This document shows positions 27,901 to 35,781 of a stretch of DNA of 64,000 bases, one piece after another. Both the position numbers and the translations under genes were made by a program. The stretch is from assembly GCF_033096005.1 (NCBI RefSeq), contig NZ_AP026803.1:1172001-1236000 (forward strand), given 5' to 3'. The DNA is from Lactobacillus xylocopicola (GTDB taxonomy: Bacteria; Bacillota; Bacilli; Lactobacillales; Lactobacillaceae). The notes below the pieces were generated by a model, which saw only the letters and a program-made list of their open reading frames with translations, made no database searches and was not told the origin of the DNA. Each line of letters starts with the position of its first letter. Within the stretch, counting starts at the first letter, position 1.

Positions 27901-28241
27901 TTAGTTTGTTCAGCTTTTACCTCACTAGTTAGATTTTGATCAGCTGTGATTTTTTGTTTAGTGCTGTTAGCAGCAGTTTCTAAAGTAGTAACTGCTGTTG
28001 TTCTAGCCTGCTTAACGACATCGGTCTCGGTTCTTAGTAGCGCGGCCTTATTTACACTAGCTTCACTTGTCTGGCTCCCAATCTCTGCCGCCTTGACGGT
28101 TGAGGTGTTATTCGCCAAAACTAGTGCACTACCACCCAGCATGAAGGTCAGAACGGAATAGCTTACTAGCCAGCCCTTCTTACTCTTATGCATCTTATAA
28201 TTCGTGTTTTTTATTTCTTCAATCATTTCTATTTTTTTCAA
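21948..28241 (-). CDS. giant surface protein E: headless, 19 DUF1542 repeats, four SLAP units
   Basis: The 2097-residue protein has the KxYKxGKxW-like signal, the N-terminal helical module, and the KLSTYQGLNAYLK and SVNIPVSEINTDV motifs, then (from about residue 245) 19 DUF1542 units to about 1787, a 65-residue Gly/Ser/Asn/Ala linker and four SLAP units (about 1855-2097) ending GHNKFVKATNF. Like B it lacks the pectate-lyase-like head. Several units share one subtype (IDDEASKIKDAIDADSTL, AAHVSNTVSLPDQK), a mark of local tandem duplication. It starts 44 bp after the stop of F with no terminator between, so F and E are probably cotranscribed. Start is TTG, preceded by AAAGG. Predicted role: wall-bound fibrous adhesin or spacer. 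Confidence 0.92.
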   Translation of the reverse strand: MKKIEMIEEIKNTNYKMHKSKKGWLVSYSVLTFMLGGSALVLANNTSTVKAAEIGSQTSEASVNKAALLRTETDVVKQARTTAVTTLETAANSTKQKITADQNLTSEVKAEQTKNVDAALSAAKLKVAAVTDLAEIEPVVNTATANIKASYQAAIKGKVATSNAQTLKSTAKLSTYQGLNAYLKTKSAGAAAKATLEKSPSFSALTAGVKTSSTSVNIPVSEINTDVPESTLSETKSTVANRDESSSLDDQKKDAQAALDTAATKVKGEIDTDVTLTNADKNKEKTDVDNYVSQYQAAIDSALDETAVESNKTSGVSAINAAHVAGADLATQKAMSISNVNDEAEAVKGEIDDDLTLDDTEKAAQKNKVDADLAAVKEAINNASDAQSIKDAETAGIDQIDDDHVSNDVSLPDQKMEAINAVEDEATKIKAAIDADSTLTDSEKTSQKTAVDTEFAAARDAINQSTDSKGVKDAKAAGIAKIDAAHVSNTVSLPDQKTAAVQAIDDEASKIKDAIDADSTLTDSEKTSQKAVVDTEVAAAKDAINQATDIQVVKDAKAAGIAKIDAAHVSNTVSLPDQKTAAVQAIDDEASKVKDAIDADTTLDAATKTSQKAAVDTAAAAAKDAINQANDAQGINSAKSAGIVTVDGNHVSGIPLVDQKTTAVQAIDDEATKVKGDIDADSTLDAATKASQKANVDTAAAAAKDAINQAIDAQAVKDAKDNGITKLNNTHVPNNVSIADQKADAVKAIDAEATKVKSDIDADSTLTATEKNAQKAAVDTTAAVAKDAINQAVDAQEISAAKIAGIDQIKGNHVPGTPLANQKADAVKAIDDEAAKIKAAIDGDSTLDYLAQKTQKAKVDADVVAAKNAINSAVDIQGVIDAKNAGITTIDGDHVAGNDSLVDQKKQAQAAIDDEANRVKAEIDLDTSLDGQTKAAQKANVDRDADVAKTNIGQATAVQDINNAKDNGIAKIGKNHLSSNKSISDQKLDAKAALDAQAKQVKDAIDADSTLDDDTKANQKANVNKEITKAKQAIDQAVNAQEISAAKISGITAINAQYVENVNGSLESQKTAAQAVIDAEASKIKNEIDADATLDNETKSVQKARVDLDANSAKKKIDQAANAQAVKDATHTGTNKIDSDHVKNGTSLPEQKKSAQSAIEIEADRVKAQIKADQGLDDATKIAQIANVDRDATAAKAQIDQALNAQDVKDAKTAGIAKITSDYVPMGSVSDQRAAAQAKLDAEAKQVKDAIDADDSLTSADKAQQTANVDRAVSNARAAIDFATTAQAIKIALTNGIADVDAQQVAGDSVESQKAKAVAAIEQEATRIKNKITNDSTLDDNAKTAQIAAVDQEVATAKANVQNATDAQVIKDARDRGISSIDAQYVTNTLSLAAQKDNANQLLNAEANVVKEAINSDDSIDQATKNAQLKAVDMQLQKALNLVSQAANASAVQKAYTDGIAAINAQHVAGIPLDTQKQTAKDELAKEAETIKAAINNDITLTTNARNQQILNVNLELAKAQNAVDRARTVEDVNAKQNAGIVAIDAQHIPGKPLDQQKAEAIKEIDQAAQIAKDKVDKDTTKTDAEKQKEKEAIDAAAAAAKDEVNKGQDADAISHAKENGTATIDKIVIDNSLEHQKEEANKEIDQAAQDAKDKVDKDTSKTDSEKQKDKDAIDAAAAASKDKVNDSKNKDEIDKAKEDGINTIGEIVTGLTQQKTDANKEIDQAAQAAKDKVDRDTSKTAAEKQRDKLAIDAAATAAKDKVNNSKSKAEVDQAKQAGINSINTIANSSGSNGSWNGGSVNPGTDGSNGANGSNGANGSNGSNGSNGSNGSDAADNSATKVDKSKAASKVLKHNAYFYNKDGKRANLLIAKKNSTITTYGTKSINGRQFYQIDDDLYIAVNNVVGQKRSLKKNSFVYNRKGKRVGKKLLKKRTKVNTFGDPVKIHGKAYYVISNKRYVKAKNFGSITIEATSALAATVTSNAEIFHNSYVYNGEGKRVESYVLLAGSKVTTGETKQINNQSFVSIGDGRYVASENVVGTTRKLKTQAYVYNKSGRRVAKQVMKKNQTVRTYGSPVKIHGEAYYAVGHNKFVKATNF
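22715..22885 (-). repeat. Gly/Ser/Asn/Ala linker of gene E
   Basis: Short low-complexity linker between DUF1542 unit 19 and the SLAP units, with an NGGSVNPGTD interruption and then mixed GSNGAN and GSN triplets. Confidence 0.85.
22886..27505 (-). repeat. DUF1542 repeat array of gene E (19 units)
   Basis: Hand count of unit heads. Units 3 to 5 are near-duplicates of each other; the last three (17-19) are the Lys-rich KTDxEKQ subtype. Confidence 0.87.
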
Positions 28242-28285
28242 AACGCTAGACCTTTCTTATTAAGTTTCAACTAGTAACTTCTTGA

Positions 28286-31200
28286 CTAAAAATTCGCTTT
28301 TTTCACAAACTCATTGTGACCAACTGTAAAGTATGACTTGCCGTGAATCTTCACTACACTACCATAGGTTTGAATTGTCTTGTTCTTCCTAAGAACCTTT
28401 CTACCTAGACGGTGCCCATACTCACTATAAACGAATGAGGTGGTCTTTAATCTACGAGCAGTTCCAGTAATATTTCCACTTGCAACATAGTGACCGTCGC
28501 CAATCGCAATGTAGTTCTTCCCATTAATTGTCTTTGTTTCGCCAGTAGTGGCCCTAGAACCAGCTAAGAGAACATACTCACCAACGCGTTTTCCAGTAGC
28601 GTCATAAACATATGAATCATGTAAGATATCAGCATTAGGATTTACATTTTCAGCCAGCACATTACGTGCTTCTTTCAAAACAGAACCAAAGTTCCGAGCC
28701 TTAACATAGTGGTTGTCGCTAGTCATGTAGTAAGCCTTACCATGAATCTTAACCGGATCACCGTACGTGCTGACTACTAAATTTTTCTTCAGCGCATTTT
28801 TCCCAATCCGTTTTCCTTGACGGTTATAAACAAAGGCATTCTTTTGTAGACTGCGTCTTTGTTCAACCGTATTATTAACGGCAATGTAGAGATCTTCATC
28901 TATTCGGTAGAATTGCCGATCATTAATCTTTTCAGTTCCGTAAGTTGTAATTGTTGAGCCTTTTTTAGCAATCAATAAGTTAGCACGCTTACCTTCTTTG
29001 TTGTAGAAGTAAGCATTATGTAGCAGCACTTTCGGACTGGCCTTAGACTTGTCAAGCGGCTTGTCAGCAGCATTGGAGCCGTTGGACCCGTTCGTGGTAT
29101 CTGCAGCATTCGAGCCATTCGAACCGTTAGCGCCGTTGCTACCATTAGTTCCATTACTGCCCGATCCACCATTCCAGCCGCTAGAACCGCCAGAATTATT
29201 TGTACCCTTGCCGCTACCATCAGCAACTATTTTATTAATTTGGTTTATGCCGTTATTCTTGGCATCATCAATCTCATCAGCAGTTTGGGCATTATTAATA
29301 GCATCTTTAGCTGCATTAGCAGCATTATCAACCGCCTGCTTATCCTTTTGCTTTTCAGCATCAGTTTTACTTTTATCCTGATCAATCTTATCCTTGGCCG
29401 CACTTACCGCATCATCGATTGCTTTATTTGCGTCGGCTTTTTGCTCATCGAGTGGCTTACCCGGGACATATTGAGCATTAATTGCTTTAAGTCCAGCTGT
29501 TTCTTGATCATTGATTTCTTGAGCTGTTGTTGCTCGGTCAACGGCGTTTTGAGCCTTTTCAAGCTCGTGATCAATGTTAAGAAGCTGTTGCGCCTTGGCC
29601 ACTTTGTTCAGCCGGACATCTTTATTTATTGCAGCTTTAGTTGTAGTTGCTTCTTGAACAAGTTCATCCTTAGCCGTCTGCTTCTGGGTCGTTAAATCTG
29701 TCCCCCCAACATGCTGAGCATGAATTGCACTAATTCCTTCGTTGTACGCAATTTGAACAGCATCTGCATTAGCTGCTTGGTCAATCTTATCAAGCGCTTT
29801 TTGCTTTTGATCTTCTACAGTTTGGATTTGCTGAGCTTTAGCTGTTTGATCAAGAACAGGATCATTGTTAATGCTTGTGCTGACAATTTTTGCTTCATCT
29901 GTCACTAATTGCTTAGCATGTTCTTTTTGTTGCTCCAAAGTTATTGGGTTAGTCACGTACTGGGCATCAATATTGGTAATGCCACGATCACGTGCATCGA
30001 GAACATTTTGAACTTCCGTAGCATTTTGAATATTTGTTTTAGCAATATCTGCTGCTGCATCTACATCAGCATTTTGAGCATTTTTAGCTTTACTATCTAA
30101 TGAGGTATCATTAGCAATTTGCTTTTTAACTTTTAGTACTTCTTCATCAATATCCGCAACCGCTTTAGCTTTTTGATTAGCTAAATTGCCGTTTGATACA
30201 TGTTGCGCATCAATTTTGATAATTCCTTCATCTCGAGCATTCTTAACACCTTGAGAATCCGTTGCATTATCAATTGCCGTTTTGGCAATTGTTGCTTCCG
30301 TATCGACGTTGGTTTTTTGCTTAGCCTTAGTCGCATCATCTAAGGTTGGATCGGCATCGATTTCACCCTTGACCTTAGTTGCTTCCGCATCAATTGCGGC
30401 CTTAGCATTCTTCTTTTGGTCTGGCAATGGAATATTACCTGGAATGTGGTCCGCATCAATCTTCTTTATACCATCATCGGTGGCATCCTTAACCCCTTGT
30501 GCATCAGTAGCGTTTTTAATTGCTTCCTTAGCAGCGGCCGCATCTTTGTCAACATTAGCCTTTTGGACCGCTTTTTCTGTACTATCTAAAGTTGGATCGG
30601 CATCGATTTCACCTTTAATCTTAGCGGCTTCATCATCAATTGCTTTTTGTGCGTTCTTCTTCTGGTCTGGCAATGAAATATTACCTGGAATGTGATCCGC
30701 ATCAATTTTCTTTATGCCGTCATCGGTAGCATCCTTAACCCCTTGTGCATCATTGGCATTCTTAATCGCCGTCTTCGCATCAGCCGCATCCTTGTCCACG
30801 TTGGCCTTTTGGGCCGCTTTTTCTGTACTATCTAAAGTTGGATCAGCATCAATTTCGCCTTTAATCTTAGCGGCTTCATCATCAATTGCTTTTTGTGCGT
30901 TCTTCTTCTGGTCTGGCAATGAAATATTACCTGGAATGTGATCCGCATCAATCGCGATAATACCAGCTTGTTCTGCTTCTTTTACACTTTGAGCATCACT
31001 TGCTTGGTTGATATTATTCTTAGCGATGGTCGCATCTTTATCAACCTTAGCTTTTTGAGCTGCTTTTTCAGTACTATCTAAGGTTGGATCGGCATCAATT
31101 TCACCTTTGACCTTGGTTGCTTCATTGTTAATTGCCGCAACAGCATTAGCTTTTTGGTCTGGCAGGGAAATATTGCCTGGAATGTGGTCACTATCGATCT

Positions 31201-34200
31201 GGACTATCCCTGCATCTCTAGCATCGTTAACTCCTTGAGCATTAGTGGCCTTGTTAATGTTTACTTTAGCTGCGGCGGCATCAATGTCAACAGCATTTTT
31301 CTGCGCCTTTTTGGCTTGGTCATCTAAAGTTGGATCCGCCTCAATCTCGGCCTTAACCTTAGTGGCTTCGGCTTCAATCGCCGCAATGGCATTCGTCTTC
31401 TGATCAGGCAAGGAAATGCTGCCTGGAACGTGATCCGCATCAATCTTAGCGATTCCTTCATTCTTAGCGTCAATTACCCCTTGGGCCGTAGTCGCACTGT
31501 TGATCTTGTCCTTAGCAGCCGCCGCATCACGATCGACATCAGCCTTTTGCTTGTTCTTAGTGGCCGTGTCTAAAGTGACATCCGCATCAATCTCGCCCTT
31601 GACCTTAGCGGCTTCATCATCAATTGCCTTTTGAGCATTATTCTTTTGATCAGGTAGAGAAATATTACCTGAAACGTGGTCACCATCAATCTTGATGATC
31701 CCCTCTTCCTTGGCATTCTTGACTTGTTGAGCGTTAAGGGCATTATTAATTGCCGTCTTCGCATCCGCTGCGTCTTTGTCAACGTCACCCTTTTGTTTCT
31801 TCTTGGTGTCATCATCTAAGGTTGAATCGGCATCGATCTCACCCTTGACCTTGGTGGCTTCGGCTTCAATGGCCGCCAGCGCAGCCTTCTTTTGGTCGGG
31901 CAAGGAAACACTACCTGGAATGTGGTCACCGTCAATCTTAACGATTCCATCATTCATCGCATTCTCAGCAGTCTGCACATCAGTTGCTTGCTTAATTGCA
32001 TCCTTGGCAGCAGTTGCGTCTTTATCAACGTCTCCCTTTTGTTTTACCTTGGTTTCATCATCCAAAGTTACGTCAGCATCGATTTCACCCTTAATCTTAG
32101 TGGCTTCATCATCGATTTGCTTGCTGTAATCTTTCTTTTGTTGATCAAGCGCAATCCCGGCTACGTGAGCGGCGTCAATCGCTGTAATCCCATCTTGCTT
32201 GGCCTTTTCCACTCCACTAGGATATTCAGCCTGATTGATATTAGCTTTGGCATCCGTTGCAGCCTTATCAACAGCAGTCTTTTGTTCTTGCTTAGCATTA
32301 TTATTTAGAGTTGGATCTGCCTCAATCTCACCCTTAACCTTAGTCGCTTCGGCATCAATTGCTTGGATTGCTGCTTCCTTTTCGATCGCTAGTGAGTGAT
32401 ATCGATATACGATGGTATCTGTTCCATTGCCTATCTCAAACACTGAGCCCAGTGGTACTGATTGACCATTGATCTCAACGTGATCTGGCGCCCAATTTTT
32501 AACATCTGGTGCAGTTGGAACCTTAATACTTTGTCCAGTTACACCGTTGATCTCAATCAAATTATCTGGATTAAGGGTATTCCCTTGCATGTCAACGTAT
32601 GTCGGGCTGATCTTTTGCGGGTTACCTTCTACATAGATAGTAACTACTGGGTTGATTTCGGATACCTTTGTAGTCGTTGGCTGACTAGCTGCTCCCTTTG
32701 CATAGTGGTAACCAGCGGGAACGTTGTCTTCAGTATAGTATTTGTCAGTCCAGTCAATCGTGTTACCATAGTTGGCCGGAACAAGGTTACCAATTGCTTC
32801 TTTACCTGTCTGGCCTGATAGCGGTGAAGTCAGAATCCGATCTTTATGGTTAACATCAACGTATTGGTAAGTAACGTTCTGCTTAGTCCCGTAGACATAG
32901 ACCTTATAAGTATAAGTGTCACCCTCCATTGGGGTAAGTCCTACAGCAGCTTGGCCAAATGAATCACCGTTATCGTCTTCTGTGGTCGGGTCTCCACCAC
33001 TTTGAGCGTCTGCTTTAGCTCCAGGGAAAATTTGATTTCCGAGCGCCCACATATAACCTCTAGGCATATTCTTGACAACAACATCACTGGTAATTAGGGG
33101 CAGATATTTACCAATATAAGCATCACTACCTAAATTCAGCTCAACTGGCAAGCCAACATTCTTACCATTCTGGTCAACGTATTGCACATTAACCTTACCA
33201 ACTGGAATCGCAATCGTCTGCAATTCACGTGTAGTTGGCGTAACAATGTTGGAAACCGCCGTGGTCCCATTTAAGTCCGTGACCGTGGCCTGACCATTTC
33301 TAACCACCATCTGAGCGAACTTAGCTGTATTGTCTCCCGCAGTACTGTTGGTTTGTGAATTATTTCCTAACCACGTCTTAATGTTGGAGTTGTTTAAGGA
33401 AACTGTCCCTGCACCAGAAATAATCCCTGCACCAGTTGCGACTGGGTTACCATTACCATCTTGAATGGCCAGGTGCAACTGCTTGGGTGAAATAAAGGTA
33501 ACACTGGACGAGTCATTAACCCGAATTACCGAATCGTTATATCTTTGGTTAATATCAAAGGTAGTGCCTGCATTGAATACTGCCCGTTGTGTACCCCACA
33601 GCCGTATCGCATTTGGTTGGGTCGTAACAGGAGCGGACAAGTTGAAGTTTTGTCCAAACTTATACTGCGCAACCGAATTACCACCCTGCGTTCCGTTTAA
33701 GAAGTACTGGAAACCAGTCTGCGTCCACTTAACGTTGTCACCAACGGTTACCCCATTAATGTTGTTATACATCGCTGGGTAGTTAGCTGGTGTCCCGTTA
33801 TAAGTGTAGGCGGTGTTAGACGAGCCATCACCCATGGTGATCTGATTACCGTAACCTACACTGGCTTGCGGTGCCACATATGACATATAAAATTCAGAGA
33901 ACCGAATATCGTTACTAGTTCTATTCATAGTAACATGCCCATTGTTGGCAAAGTCAATCATCCCAACGCCACGTGTAACCTCGTTTGAGATGTTAAAGAC
34001 ATTGTTGCCCGAAAAGGTAATCTTAGAACCATTAGCCATTAAAACGTGAATTGGGTTATAACCATTAGACGTACTGCTGGACAAAGTTACATTATCAATG
34101 TTTACTTTAAGCCCTGCACCATTTGATGAATATACCAGCGAGCTAGAGTCCCCGTCATTACCCGGGAACCCTTGTTGGAATTTTCCGTTAGTAATCGTCA

Positions 34201-35383
34201 CCGTTGTTAGGTTAGAATATGGCACACCGACATAGGAGAAAGTCTGCCTATTCAAATCAATCGTATGGCCGTTACCGTTAACAACTACACTGGCCCCAGC
34301 AGCACGGTTGCCAATAGTTCCCCCCGTATAACTGATGTCACTAGTAATATTAATGTAGGTTACACTAGCATCAGTCCAGGCCGCTGCTAGTCCATTGAAA
34401 TCAGCTACATTTACTACCTTTTGTTTATACTTATCCGGATTCGTGATTTGATCAGGAGTGGCAATATTCATCGAGGTTGGGGTTGAACCTGCTGGCTTAT
34501 CAACATCTTTATTAAAGTCGTCACGATTGCTATCTGGGTCGGCACCAACCGTTACATTCTTAGTAGCATCATAACCGGCTGCCACGATGGCTCTTGGCGT
34601 AACTTCTACTTCTGAGTTAGATTCGTTCGCGCTGTTTTTGCTAATAGAATTATCTGCCAACTTTGCTCCTAAAATATCTGTTGTAATTTCATTAGCAGGT
34701 ATGTCAACTGAAGTGCTAGAAGGCATCGAGGTATCTATTAAAGAGCCGTAGTCTTTCAATTTATTGACAGTCCGCTTAGAACTTTTAGTAGTTGAACCTG
34801 ACTTTAAAAAATTATTTAGACCAGAGTAGGTTGACAACCTTTTAGCTGAAAAGGACTTTAAGCTATTGCCCTTTGGCTTATTAACTTTTGGGACATTAGT
34901 TTTTCTCGCAGCTGCTTTAAATTCAAGGGGAACTGGCTGATAGCTGGAATTAATACTGCTTACGGTACTATCCAGCAATGTTTTGACGCTAGTTATATCT
35001 GTTGCAGCATTAATTCTACTCTTAGCCTCATCAAATAAAGCACTAGCATTTTTAACTTGCTTTGCTTTTTCAAGATGAGTTAGGCTGCGATCAGAATTGA
35101 TTCTCTGTTCAGCGGAATTAGTAGTTGTTAATAAAGTGTTAATTGCTGCTAGCTTAGCATCATTAACCGCTTGCGTATCACTCCCAGTCGACGCAGCTTC
35201 ACTTTCACCAGGTTGACTTTCAACTTCAGCAGCTTCTACCGCTGAAGTATTATTAATTAAAGCCACTGCCCCACTTCCCAACATGAAGGTTAAGACAGAA
35301 TAACTAATCAACCAGCCCTTTTTACTTTTATGCATTTTATAGTTTTTATTTTTTATTTCTTCAATCATTCTTAAATCATCCAA
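28286..35383 (-). CDS. giant surface protein F: adhesive head, 13 DUF1542 repeats, four SLAP units
   Basis: About 2365 residues. I chose the TTG at 35383 because it lies five codons before the conserved MIEE motif with GGTGA upstream, exactly as in paralogues A and B; an in-frame TTG at 35407 would add eight residues including a cysteine and has no good ribosome-binding site. Order: signal peptide, N-terminal helical module, RLSTYSGLNNFLK and SVDIPANEITTDI motifs, pectate-lyase-like head almost identical to that of A, MucBP-like domains, 13 DUF1542 units (about 1000-2053), a 60-residue Gly/Ser/Asn linker containing AADTTNGSNGSNAADK, and four SLAP units. It has the shortest stalk of the family. 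It is followed by E after 44 bp. Role inferred: wall-attached adhesin. Confidence 0.92.
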   Translation of the reverse strand: MDDLRMIEEIKNKNYKMHKSKKGWLISYSVLTFMLGSGAVALINNTSAVEAAEVESQPGESEAASTGSDTQAVNDAKLAAINTLLTTTNSAEQRINSDRSLTHLEKAKQVKNASALFDEAKSRINAATDITSVKTLLDSTVSSINSSYQPVPLEFKAAARKTNVPKVNKPKGNSLKSFSAKRLSTYSGLNNFLKSGSTTKSSKRTVNKLKDYGSLIDTSMPSSTSVDIPANEITTDILGAKLADNSISKNSANESNSEVEVTPRAIVAAGYDATKNVTVGADPDSNRDDFNKDVDKPAGSTPTSMNIATPDQITNPDKYKQKVVNVADFNGLAAAWTDASVTYINITSDISYTGGTIGNRAAGASVVVNGNGHTIDLNRQTFSYVGVPYSNLTTVTITNGKFQQGFPGNDGDSSSLVYSSNGAGLKVNIDNVTLSSSTSNGYNPIHVLMANGSKITFSGNNVFNISNEVTRGVGMIDFANNGHVTMNRTSNDIRFSEFYMSYVAPQASVGYGNQITMGDGSSNTAYTYNGTPANYPAMYNNINGVTVGDNVKWTQTGFQYFLNGTQGGNSVAQYKFGQNFNLSAPVTTQPNAIRLWGTQRAVFNAGTTFDINQRYNDSVIRVNDSSSVTFISPKQLHLAIQDGNGNPVATGAGIISGAGTVSLNNSNIKTWLGNNSQTNSTAGDNTAKFAQMVVRNGQATVTDLNGTTAVSNIVTPTTRELQTIAIPVGKVNVQYVDQNGKNVGLPVELNLGSDAYIGKYLPLITSDVVVKNMPRGYMWALGNQIFPGAKADAQSGGDPTTEDDNGDSFGQAAVGLTPMEGDTYTYKVYVYGTKQNVTYQYVDVNHKDRILTSPLSGQTGKEAIGNLVPANYGNTIDWTDKYYTEDNVPAGYHYAKGAASQPTTTKVSEINPVVTIYVEGNPQKISPTYVDMQGNTLNPDNLIEINGVTGQSIKVPTAPDVKNWAPDHVEINGQSVPLGSVFEIGNGTDTIVYRYHSLAIEKEAAIQAIDAEATKVKGEIEADPTLNNNAKQEQKTAVDKAATDAKANINQAEYPSGVEKAKQDGITAIDAAHVAGIALDQQKKDYSKQIDDEATKIKGEIDADVTLDDETKVKQKGDVDKDATAAKDAIKQATDVQTAENAMNDGIVKIDGDHIPGSVSLPDQKKAALAAIEAEATKVKGEIDADSTLDDDTKKKQKGDVDKDAADAKTAINNALNAQQVKNAKEEGIIKIDGDHVSGNISLPDQKNNAQKAIDDEAAKVKGEIDADVTLDTATKNKQKADVDRDAAAAKDKINSATTAQGVIDAKNEGIAKIDADHVPGSISLPDQKTNAIAAIEAEATKVKAEIEADPTLDDQAKKAQKNAVDIDAAAAKVNINKATNAQGVNDARDAGIVQIDSDHIPGNISLPDQKANAVAAINNEATKVKGEIDADPTLDSTEKAAQKAKVDKDATIAKNNINQASDAQSVKEAEQAGIIAIDADHIPGNISLPDQKKNAQKAIDDEAAKIKGEIDADPTLDSTEKAAQKANVDKDAADAKTAIKNANDAQGVKDATDDGIKKIDADHIPGNISLPDQKKNAQKAIDDEAAKIKGEIDADPTLDSTEKAVQKANVDKDAAAAKEAIKNATDAQGVKDATDDGIKKIDADHIPGNIPLPDQKKNAKAAIDAEATKVKGEIDADPTLDDATKAKQKTNVDTEATIAKTAIDNATDSQGVKNARDEGIIKIDAQHVSNGNLANQKAKAVADIDEEVLKVKKQIANDTSLDSKAKNAQNADVDAAADIAKTNIQNATEVQNVLDARDRGITNIDAQYVTNPITLEQQKEHAKQLVTDEAKIVSTSINNDPVLDQTAKAQQIQTVEDQKQKALDKIDQAANADAVQIAYNEGISAIHAQHVGGTDLTTQKQTAKDELVQEATTTKAAINKDVRLNKVAKAQQLLNIDHELEKAQNAVDRATTAQEINDQETAGLKAINAQYVPGKPLDEQKADANKAIDDAVSAAKDKIDQDKSKTDAEKQKDKQAVDNAANAAKDAINNAQTADEIDDAKNNGINQINKIVADGSGKGTNNSGGSSGWNGGSGSNGTNGSNGANGSNGSNAADTTNGSNGSNAADKPLDKSKASPKVLLHNAYFYNKEGKRANLLIAKKGSTITTYGTEKINDRQFYRIDEDLYIAVNNTVEQRRSLQKNAFVYNRQGKRIGKNALKKNLVVSTYGDPVKIHGKAYYMTSDNHYVKARNFGSVLKEARNVLAENVNPNADILHDSYVYDATGKRVGEYVLLAGSRATTGETKTINGKNYIAIGDGHYVASGNITGTARRLKTTSFVYSEYGHRLGRKVLRKNKTIQTYGSVVKIHGKSYFTVGHNEFVKKANF
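29045..29222 (-). repeat. Gly/Ser/Asn linker of gene F
   Basis: Low-complexity linker of about 60 residues. A small internal duplication (GSNAAD repeated) is visible near its C-terminal end. Confidence 0.85.
29226..32385 (-). repeat. DUF1542 repeat array of gene F (13 units)
   Basis: Hand count of unit heads. Units 7 and 8 are close duplicates ([27 protein letters not shown]). Units 10-13 match the terminal units of the other paralogues one for one. Confidence 0.88.
33200..34473 (-). repeat. pectate-lyase-like head segment, copy F
   Basis: Near-identical to the gene A copy (9985-11239). Identity with A extends a little beyond both ends, from GADPDS to the GKNVG residues of the first MucBP-like domain, then falls sharply. 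Confidence 0.9.
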
Positions 35384-35450
35384 AATGCAATCACCATTCT
35401 TTTTCAAAGATTTAACATAGTTATATTAAATTTAATTTCATTACTCTAAT

Positions 35451-35479
35451 ATTTTATCATGATTAGAAAGCTCTTTCCA
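35451..35479 (-). promoter_or_regulatory. promoter of gene F (and probably E)
   Basis: On the minus strand TGGAAA (35474-35479), 17 bp, then TAAAAT (35451-35456) preceded by TGA. Leader to the TTG start about 60 nt. The remaining gap up to gene G holds the terminator of G and AT-rich sequence only. Confidence 0.7.
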
Positions 35480-35686
35480 TGTCTATCATGATTATATTTT
35501 TACCAATTCAGGAATAAAGAAATAGCCGCTACTTGATGTGTTTTGTTTTTTTATTGCTAATATAATATACATTTCACTTATTTATATTAAAAATCAACAA
35601 ACTTATTAGCTACGATAAGTTATACTAAGATATATTATTACTATGTTTTTTAAAATAAGGACAGTTTATTCTCTGTTGATTTTGCA

Positions 35687-35725
35687 AATAAAAAAAGCTC
35701 CCATCTTTAACGAGATGAGAGCTTC
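35687..35725 (-). terminator. terminator of gene G
   Basis: GCTCCCATCT (35697-35706) and AGATGAGAGC (35713-35722) form a 10-bp stem that is complete only in minus-strand RNA (one G-U pair), followed there by eight Us. It lies about 60 bp after the gene G stop. Confidence 0.88.
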
Positions 35726-35781
35726 TTTTGTTACTCAAGTTTTATTATTCGAAATTTTGTTTTTGAATAATTAACTTACCT

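Noticed and set aside
35384..35407. Upstream TTG at 35407 as the start of gene F
   Set aside because: It lacks a placed ribosome-binding site and the added residues (including a cysteine) have no counterpart in the paralogues; the TTG at 35383 matches the common pattern.
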